Shown: positions 13,514 through 14,495 of the stretch, one piece after another
Position numbering within the stretch: the first letter of the stretch is position 1
Layout: each line of letters opens with the position of its first letter
Assembly (NCBI GenBank): GCA_025769875.1
Contig: JAGFNK010001131.1
Location: forward strand, 1-14,495
Length of the DNA: 14,495 bases
Direction: 5' to 3'
DNA from: Russula earlei
Lineage: Eukaryota; Basidiomycota; Agaricomycetes; Russulales; Russulaceae
Made by a program: the position numbers and the translations under genes
The notes under the pieces: model-generated
Told to the model about the DNA's origin: nothing
The model's input: the letters and a program-made list of their open reading frames with translations, nothing else
Databases searched by the model: none

Positions 13514-14495
13514 GTAATGTATCTTGCCACTTGACCATTTATTCGCTGAGGGTGTCTGTAATGCAACAGGTTCGCATGGTCTGTATAGACCACCACCTTA
13601 TGCTTTGCTCCCATGAGCAGGTGTCGCCAGTGTTTCAAGGCTCGCACCATGGCTAAGAACTCTTTGTCCCATATGTCGTAGTTCTTTTCTGCTTGTTTCA
13701 AGGCTGCTGAGAAGTAACCTATTGGCCTCCTCTTTCCTTGTTCATCCTTCTGGAATAATACTGCTCCAATGGCATAATTGGACGCGTCTACTTCCAGTTC
13801 AAAGGGTCGCTCCTCATCAGGATGGAGCAGGACAGGGTCAGAAGATACTATCTGGATAAGTCGTTCCAGAGCATCTTTGCATTCTTGGGTCCATTCAAAT
13901 GGCACCCCTTTCTTTGTCAAGGCAATAATGGGTCAAGCAATCTGACTGAATCCTCGAATGAAAGCCCTATTGTAACTGAGGACTCCCATGACTTTGCGCA
14001 CTTTGTGTACATCTTTGATTTCCTGAGGCCAGTCCGTGATTCCTCGGACTTTGGAGGCTTCAATCTTCATCTTCCCTTCGTCTATGTCCCATCCTAGCAT
14101 GGTTAGTTTTCGCACCATGAACTGGCACTTCTGGGGTTTCAGGAAGTATGACTTCTTCTGCATCAGTGTGAGTAGTTCGTTGACACATTGCTCATGGATT
14201 TCTAGTTGTTCAGGACTGTCCCCCGTGGCAATTCCAAAGTCATCCAAATAGTTGACCATGTATTCTGCCCATCGGTCCAGCCAGTCACCGAAGTCTCTTC
14301 TCATCAGCCTAGTAAAGAAGGCTGGTGCGTTCTTGAGCCCAAAATACATGACGTTGGGCAGGTAGGTTCCATATGGCATCTTGAAGGCTGCCTTCCAGCG
14401 ATCTCCTTCTGCCAGTCGCACATTATTGTATCCCCATCGTATATCGAATTTGGAGAAGACCTTTTTCCCTCGGAGTCTTTCCACCTCTGTTCCAG
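13514..14495 (-). pseudogene. pol: Element A pol fragment: reverse transcriptase and RNase H (one in-frame TGA, cut by window edge and element B)
   Basis: The frame is open from the window edge. It starts inside RT just before the catalytic Asp (FSKFDIRWGYNN), includes YLDD (NYLDDFGI), the thumb/connection, and RNase H (ELEVDASNYAIGAVL, WDKEFLAMV, VVYTDHANLLHY). Element B cuts it after QVARYITF; codons nearer the LTR are element B sequence. An in-frame TGA at 13933-13935 sits at the RT/RNase H boundary (QIA-stop-PIIAL), where B reads IALPITRLL; the frame continues on both sides, so it is a point nonsense change. Fingers, protease and gag lie beyond the window. All visible catalytic residues are intact, so decay is mild apart from the stops and insertions. 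Confidence 0.92.

Larger units (their letters stand above)
1..14495 (-). mobile_element. Element A: old Ty3/gypsy chromovirus, interrupted by two insertions and truncated by the window
   Basis: About 5.0 kb of one minus-strand element remains after removing element B, the solo LTR and their target duplications. The pieces are RT/RNase H (13514-14495), RNase H tail to early C-terminal extension (2675-4878), late extension (699-1845), polypurine tract and 3' LTR. Both junctions were checked codon by codon: removing each insertion plus one copy of its 5-bp duplication leaves an unbroken frame, and the protein aligns in order with element B. Protease, gag, the 5' LTR and the primer site lie beyond 14495. 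Three in-frame TGA codons make this copy defective. Its protein is clearly related to B but well diverged, so A is a different, older family member. Confidence 0.9.

Overview
The window is a fully transposon-derived stretch of a fungal nuclear genome. The organism is most likely a filamentous basidiomycete. This is inferred from the Ty3/gypsy chromovirus style (chromodomain integrase, TG...CA LTRs, 5-bp target duplications, no tRNA-type primer site); the species cannot be named from sequence alone. I see no ordinary host gene, tRNA or rRNA. Three retrotransposon insertions are nested.

Element A is the host layer and lies on the minus strand. It is an old chromovirus cut off at both window edges. 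Reading on the minus strand, it enters at 14495 in reverse transcriptase, runs to 13509, resumes at 4878, is cut again at 2675, resumes at 1845, ends its pol frame at 699, and passes a polypurine tract (658-672) into its own 3' LTR (1-657, outer end outside the window). Its three coding pieces are collinear and stay in one reading frame across both insertions. The frame holds three in-frame stops, all TGA.

Element B (4879-13508, minus strand, 8630 bp) is a young, complete chromovirus inserted into the end of A's RNase H region, with target duplication AGAAG. Its 562-bp LTRs differ at about five positions by eye. It has a gag with three apparent 1-nt frame breaks, a pol of about 1718 codons (protease, RT, RNase H, integrase, chromodomain, then a very long C-terminal extension), one in-frame TGA, and a 107-codon tail. 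The third insertion is an 829-bp solo LTR (1846-2674, probably plus strand) with target duplication GGTAG, sitting in A's C-terminal extension.

Two features stand out. First, A and B share a long module fused downstream of the chromodomain. It contains a conserved aromatic block, a coiled coil, a CCHC zinc knuckle and a second conserved Cys/His cluster; no standard gypsy domain explains it. Second, B shows all sequence signs of self-primed reverse transcription of the Tf1 type. A 14-nt primer-binding site next to the 5' LTR is perfectly complementary to a 14-nt string placed 33 bp downstream of the LTR TATA box, and the U5 end forms a perfect stem-loop. A's LTR carries the same TATA/primer layout, apparently twice in tandem.
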